DNA of 64,000 bases from Eupeodes corollae (Eukaryota; Arthropoda; Insecta; Diptera; Syrphidae): positions 216,569,578-216,633,577 of the forward strand of contig NC_079147.1 in the NCBI RefSeq assembly GCF_945859685.1. The letters run 5' to 3'. Shown here in pieces: positions 58,746 to 64,000 of the stretch. The notes below the pieces were generated by a model, which worked only from the letters and a program-made list of their open reading frames with translations, did no database searches and had not been told where the DNA came from. How positions within the stretch are numbered: position 1 is the stretch's first letter; each line of letters begins with the position of its first letter. The position numbers and the translations under genes were made by a program.

Positions 58746-60960
58746 AAAAACATAATTTCTGTTTTAAAGTACTTTGCAATTTTCTGATTCACTAAAATAC
58801 GTATTTGGAACTGTTTTATTCCAATTTTCCAATACAAAGATATAAAATTGACAAAAATCAGTTACTATTGAGTCCCCACATACCCTTACACAAATCTTCA
58901 AATAAACCTTTACCGATTGGTACAACTTATTTCAAGCATTTGAACAAAGTTTTTTCAAAAAATAAAACAAAAGGCGCCCTTTTTTGTGTGTCCTCCAAGG
59001 CCCCTTAGGTATTTTTTAATCTGACATTGTATACTTAATAAGTATTGTTAACCCCAACTATTATTAAAAACTACCATGCATCCTCTTTTTTAAATGAACA
59101 CCCGCATCCCTTGACAAAACAAATTCGCATTACGAATTTGTAAATAGCAATTAAAATTTAAATATGTAAACTATTTTCAATCGCAGGTTTTTTTCAACAT
59201 AAACATATCGAGATATAGACATCTACTTAAATATATTATTGCTATTATTATTATTATTGTTTTTTTTTTCATTTGTTATATTTATATTATTTTGCATAGT
59301 TTATTTCGTTTGTGAATGTTAATTTATCAGTGACCACCAACACCTGAGTGCAGGAAAAAATAAAATATAAAAATAGTATAGAAGAATAAACGAAATACAA
59401 CCGCATCATTGACAGGAAGTATGAGGGAGTGGAGCTTTTTTATTGCTAAGGAAACCATCCACAGCAAATCTATTTGAAAAGGGATGAAAAGTTGAACCTA
59501 ATGGTCAACAATTTTATTGGAAAGGCCTACAAATAGATAAATTGGAATAGACAAAAAAAAAATAAACAAATTCAACGGTATAAATGGTGATATTAATTTA
59601 GACATCGAGTGGGTTTGACTGGTATCGGTTGAGGAAGTTAGGTTGGCGAATTGCACCTACAACTATAATGCTTGATGGCGGTTGTATGCGTTGCGTATGG
59701 AAGTGATGATGGCAGTGACTGCAACGAACAATTTGGTGACAAGTGGTTAAATATTTATTTTTTTTTCTCGTCGGGATTTATCAAAATTGAAAAAAAAAAA
59801 AATATAATAATATTATGTTAGGTATACATTTACCTACGTATGTTAGATTTTTGCTTAGGAGCTATACCTTGAAATTGAGGTTTTTATTTTATTGAGTTTT
59901 GAATGATTTCAATTACTGTTGCCTATTAGTTCACAAGTTTTATTTTCTATTTTTTGAAGAAAAAATCTAAATATTTTAATAGCTCCTGCATCCAGATTGC
60001 TTTAAAGCGTTAACCAGTAGCATTCTAAGTTTCAAAGTTATCATGTTTTTATATACGAGTACTCGTACATATCAATACTTCAGTATGGCTGTGTTCTTAA
60101 AATAAACCTAAACTATCAAAATTGCTACAATTTAAGGAATTCAGTTTAATTTTCTTCCATATTATTTAACAAGCTTGAAATCAAGTAGTAAAACGTTTTC
60201 CAATAAGGACCTTAATTTTAATATATAAATAATGAGTATTTTTAACAAAAACCAAGATTTTTTTTTTAATGTCACGATATGTAACCAATGGCAGGTTAAT
60301 GAGGTTCTTGATAGTCATGATTTCATGACTGAACTTCGGCTTAGTTTTAGTTTTTTAGCGCAGTAAAAAGTGTGGGGTTTTGAAAGTAGGTCAATTCCAA
60401 AATGCATAAAATGTTAAACTTTTAAAATTTTAAGGGCAATACTAGTGTAAAATTTTAAAAAAAATCATTTTTTCAAAAATATTGTGTTAAAATTTCATCG
60501 CAGTTTCTCTAAAGCATCTTGCCCATGAGCTACAACCTGCGCACTGCGAATTGTGGATGTGTGCATATTTTGACATGACCTTTATTTCTATTCGCAGACA
60601 GCGACGAATTATCAATTTATAATTACCCTTTTCAACAAACAAAACAAGAGGGGTTTGATTTTGAGGTAAAGTTGAGCCCGAACCATTTATTCGTTGCAGT
60701 GTGTATGGTATGTGGAATGCGAATAGAGTTTGACAGTTCGTAGCAACCACACTGCAAATTGTGTTATCCTAACATAAGTGTCAATTGGGGTCTTAAATGT
60801 ATTTTTGTTTGAAATTGAGTTTTTGAAATGTTTAAAATCCCGTTTGTTCATCATCGTTTTTCGGTCTTATGTGCAAGGCCCTTAATATATACTTAACGAA
60901 TAGAGGAAGTCTTAAATCGATCGATCGCAGGCTCTATTGGGATCTTTAAAACTATGGGGA
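58746..60960. other. AT-rich DNA, nothing recognised
   Basis: No gene or transposon is recognised. (ATT)n at 59236-59259 and poly-A/T runs are simple sequence. Confidence 0.5.
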
Positions 60961-60964
60961 AACT

Positions 60965-61085
60965 TTAATTGATCAGGTGGCGCACACAAGTGAAAAGTGA
61001 CCTCACCCAACTTGGAGTGCGTAACAGTGGTGGTCACTGGGAACCGAGGTAGTTGAAGAAGTTTATTGGGTGAGGCTTTAGATCA
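60965..61085 (+). pseudogene. RTE C-terminal fragment
   Basis: Plus strand. RWRTQVKSDLTQLGVRN is almost the same as the RWRTQVGEDLNQLGVRN segment of the RTE frame at 39.2 kb. After a shift, WSLGTEVVEEVYWVRL matches the LGTELDGEVCWVRP end of the copy at 52.9 kb. The fragment is only about 120 bp and its 3' tail is lost. Confidence 0.75.
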
Positions 61086-61389
61086 AAATTAGATGTTATG
61101 GTAATTGTATGAACCCTTCCTGACTAAATGTCTTGGTGATCCCTTTAATATAGCAAATAAAGAAAAGATTATAAAATCTTAAAGTAGAAAGTGTCATTTC
61201 GAAAGTGGCACTGTAAGCGTGGGTTAATGTCTCATTCTCCATGATTCTTGAGTATGTAGTAGACTATTTTAAGAAAGTTTTAAACACATAAAACAACAAG
61301 TCGTCTTTTTCTTTCATATAAAAAGTGTATACCGACTTTTACCTACAACCTAAACAAGTTTGGGTGCGATCTTTTAAATCTTAAAAAAC
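61086..61389. other. AT-rich DNA, nothing recognised
   Basis: No feature can be supported. The left border of the family R copy that follows is uncertain. Confidence 0.4.
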
Positions 61390-61666
61390 ATTATTTACAA
61401 CATTTTGTAAGTCAATATCTTCCGTTGTTCTCAAGACACTCGTGTCAAACACCACTTTTATTATTTTTTTAAAGTTATTTATAAATAATTAACTAAAAGT
61501 TAGCAACACGATCAATTGGATTTTTTTAATCTTTACGCATGTTAAAACAATGTTGTTTATGAGATTAATTTAGTTGTAATTCTACATATTTTTTGTCACT
61601 TCTTTTGATTTATAAAAAGCCCGTTACTTGAATTTTTTTTCGAATTTATAACAATTTGGTAACATA
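61390..61666 (+). repeat. family R dispersed repeat, left part of a copy split by a mariner
   Basis: TAAGTCAATATCTTCCGTTGTTCTCAAGACAC at about 61411 matches the tandem-unit string GAAGTCGATATCTCTACTGGTTCTCGAGC of the copy at 42.2-43.1 kb. The remaining 200 bp is a diverged unit. The copy continues to the right of the mariner at 62553. Confidence 0.6.
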
Positions 61667-62552
61667 CAGGGTGGGGAGTGGATACTTCCTTATCCGAAAC
61701 TCTCGCAACTGAACGGCTATTAATAGAAGAGCGTTGGTTTATGCCTTGTTCGAAAGGACGTTATCTAAGGTTTTTGTTATGACTAGTTCAGTGTCAACAA
61801 TGCAATGGACAAAGCCTGCGTTCGCCGTGGAGCTCTATCATCGCAATTCAGCGTGCTTTCAGAGACCATTTCAATATCGCACCTACAGGTCGTGTGCCTG
61901 ATCGGAAATCGATTTGTTTGTGGGTGAACACGTTCAGGGATACCGGTAGTGTGCAAAAGAAACATAATGGCCCTTCTAGAACCGTCAGGACGCCAGAAAA
62001 CGTGTGACTGTTTGGTGTGCAATATCTAGAATGGGCATTATTGGTTCATAGTTTTTTGAAGAGAACGAAAGAGCAGTTAATGTCAATTCTGAACCTTATG
62101 CCAACATTATTGTGGATTTTTTTCTGCTTAAACTTGAAGAAATGAATGTAGAGGGAGTGTGGTTTCAACAGGATGGCACCACAGTTCACACGGCAATGAA
62201 TATGTTGCGTGAACCCTTCCCCGAACGGCTCATCTCTCTTAGGACGATCTTCAGTGGCCAGCACGATCGCCAGATTTAGGCCCATGTTGGTATACACTGA
62301 TCGTCTAAATAGCCTTCGTCATCTTAAAAATAGTATTCGTGCTGCTATCGCCGACATAAGCACAGATATGCTGGAAAAAGTGGAAAACAATTTCAAATTC
62401 CGACTATCTCAGTGCGTTGATGAGAACGGTGGCAACCTTCCAGATGTCGTTTTTAAAAACCAAATAAAATACAACTTTAATTAAATCAATATTGCCAATA
62501 CTTTTTGTGTTATGGTTTTTTATAATAAGGAAGTAACCACGCCCCCCCCCTT
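61667..62552 (+). mobile_element. mariner-like transposon with G-rich terminal repeats, internally deleted
   Basis: The left end CAGGGTGGGGAGTGGATAC, continuing to CTTCCTTAT, pairs with the reverse-complemented right end AAGGGGGGGGGCGTGGTTAC, continuing to CTTCCTTAT. TA flanks both sides (61665-61666 and 62553-62554). The transposase starts with FAVELYHRNSA and IQRAFRDHFNIAPTGR, then LWVNTFRDTGSVQKK and SRTVRTPENV. This joins directly to VTVWCAISRMGIIGS, losing the second DNA-binding part and the first catalytic Asp block. GVWFQQDGTTVHTA keeps the second Asp. A second deletion removes the DYFLWGYLKA-type stretch before YTDRLNSLRHLKNSIRAAIA. DMLEKVENNFKFRLSQCVDE and NLPDVVFKNQ end the protein at about 62484. 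Confidence 0.85.
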
Positions 62553-62840
62553 TAACATAACATTTTACTAAAACTCCTAGCATTATTAGTTCGAGAGACA
62601 TTTTTGAGGTCAATACGATTGTTTACTGTATTATCTTGGAAACATAATGTATTGTATCTGAACTTGTTCTATAAATACGGCCGATAAAAAAAAGTATTCG
62701 AAACGTACGGACCCACGAACCTACGTACCTACGAACCTACTTTCATACAGACATCTTTCTAAAAACCTTTTATTAAGATTATAAGAACCTTGATCGTCAG
62801 GCGGGTTACAATAACTTCCTATGCAAAGTTAAAAACATCA
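62553..62840 (+). repeat. family R dispersed repeat, right part of the copy split by a mariner
   Basis: CTAGCATTATTAGTTCGAGAG matches CTAGCGTTATTGGTTCGGGAG of the 42.2-43.1 kb copy. Then come the CGTACGGACCCACGAACC block, TCTTTCTAAAAACCTTTTATTAAG and ACAATAACTTCCTATGCAAAGTT, the same order of blocks as in the other copies, ending at the palindrome-like terminus near 62830. Confidence 0.75.
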
Positions 62841-64000
62841 GTTTAAGATAGTGTGTCTTTTTCAAATTGAAATAATATAACTATTCCACATAAAATTAGA
62901 CGAACTTTGGCTAAATTTGTAAGTAAGAAGACAAACCTAAAGAGCATCCTGAGAATGCTTACGAGTTTAATAAACGTTAACAAAAATATTTTTACATGCA
63001 CTCTCATTCAAATGTGACAAGTGAAGCTCTTGATGAATTTCTCTAATTTAAATTTAGTTTTATTTTAACTTTTTTGTTTGTATATTTTTGTTTAATCGCA
63101 ATCTGTTTGAAAAGCCATACATATTGTCAATTCAACCATTAAAAATAATGTCAATTGATGCGTACTTTGCGCGTAAATACTACACACATAGATATGTGAC
63201 GGTAAGTCAGGGAGAAAAAAATTATCAAAATAGTTATTTGTCCTAAAACTCCAACAATCAGCATAATAGAGGTTGATAGTTAAACAAAAAATAATAAAAT
63301 GCGTGAATTTTCTATAAATTTTCGAATCTTTTGTTTTTTGATTTTAGCAAATAGAAATTGCAATGTAATTGTATGAGTATGTTTGTACGCATGTATGTGT
63401 CGGATATGGCAACCGCAAATCTAACCCCTCTCTTCGAATCTGTCAGTCATTTGATGGTAAATCTAAATCAGAGGGTATAATACACTTTGTGTGCATTGGA
63501 ATGTATGTTTTCTATTATTTGAATTTTTAACATGCATCTAGTGTCCCCACCCCCTCCTTCGACGCCCTTTTATTCAAACTCTTTTCAAATCATTTCTATT
63601 TAAATGAAATGTGTTTTTTTTACACACTCAAGTTTGATGATGATTATGATAATGATGATGACTTTGTGTTGGTTAAAGCATATTGCGCTTGTTTAAGTGG
63701 CATTTACATATAGCTGCGTTTATATAGGATTTTAATCTCTATAACTAAAAATTAAATTTTGCATTAAACACTTTAAGTTCTACAAAAATTAAAATATGAA
63801 GGGTTGCAATCGTGTTTGCTTAATATGAAATCAGAAAATGTAGTGGGACGCATGAATCCAAATTGAATTTTTCAAGATACTAAAGCTTCGATACTTATAG
63901 CTTCGCCGAAAACTCATTTTAAAGATTCGGAAATTAACCACGATAGTAAACAGGATACTTAATCATTTTTGTATTAACTTTTAAAAGAAATCATGTATGG
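62841..64000. other. AT-rich DNA, nothing recognised
   Basis: No gene or transposon is recognised. A GACGGTAAGTC at about 63198 fits a splice donor but has no exon support. A GATGATGATTATGATAATGATGATGAC run lies at 63635-63662. Confidence 0.5.

Noticed and set aside
1..64000. LTR retrotransposon, endogenous virus, CRISPR or bacterial operon
   Set aside because: I found no long terminal direct repeats, protease/integrase or gag motifs, no regularly spaced direct repeats, and no bacterial gene organisation.

Overview
The window looks like non-coding euchromatic DNA of a higher fly (Diptera, probably Brachycera). It is strongly AT-rich, full of poly-A/T runs and short trinucleotide arrays (GAT, CAT, ACC, CGT), and the transposon families are ones known from flies: RTE-like, jockey/CR1-like and I-like LINEs, mariner-like and Tc1-like DNA transposons. 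The species cannot be named from the sequence. I found no intact host protein-coding gene, tRNA or rRNA. The window is best read as intergenic DNA or part of a very large intron. The one host-gene hint is a 23-nt minus-strand microexon candidate at 32150-32172 with a good acceptor and a perfect donor.

What can be annotated is a layered set of transposon relics. From the left: an RTE-like LINE tail (1-63); a mariner helix-turn-helix relic and a minisatellite (2.5-3.0 kb); a frameshifted LINE reverse transcriptase (6.6-8.1 kb); a tRNA-derived SINE (10.0-10.3 kb); an internally deleted jockey/CR1-like copy (12.3-12.8 kb); an I-like RNase H tail (15.5-16.2 kb); a longer jockey/CR1-like copy (21.8-23.1 kb); a SINE (26.7-26.9 kb); two jockey/CR1-like 3' ends lying tail to tail (29.5-30.8 kb); and a truncated SINE (30.8-31.0 kb).

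The 32.7-43.1 kb stretch holds the best-defined insertions. A 3.2-kb LINE with a TAATC-type tail and a 10-bp target duplication is nested inside a dispersed repeat, called family R here. Next come a 0.7-kb inverted-repeat element with a possible zeste/Myb-like ORF, a young 5'-truncated RTE with a perfect 17-bp target duplication and an open 378-codon RT frame, another SINE, and the longest copy of family R.

The right third (46-63 kb) holds a Tc1 relic, RTE fragments, a mariner with a mutated catalytic Asp, a Tc1 element split by a minus-strand RTE insertion, a jockey fragment, a third large jockey/CR1-like copy, and a mariner-type element nested in another family R copy.

These elements do not form a pathway. 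Two relationships matter. The SINE 3' end closely matches the RTE 3' end, which suggests the RTE mobilised the SINE. The nesting gives a relative order: family R and Tc1 are older than the LINE, RTE and mariner insertions inside them.
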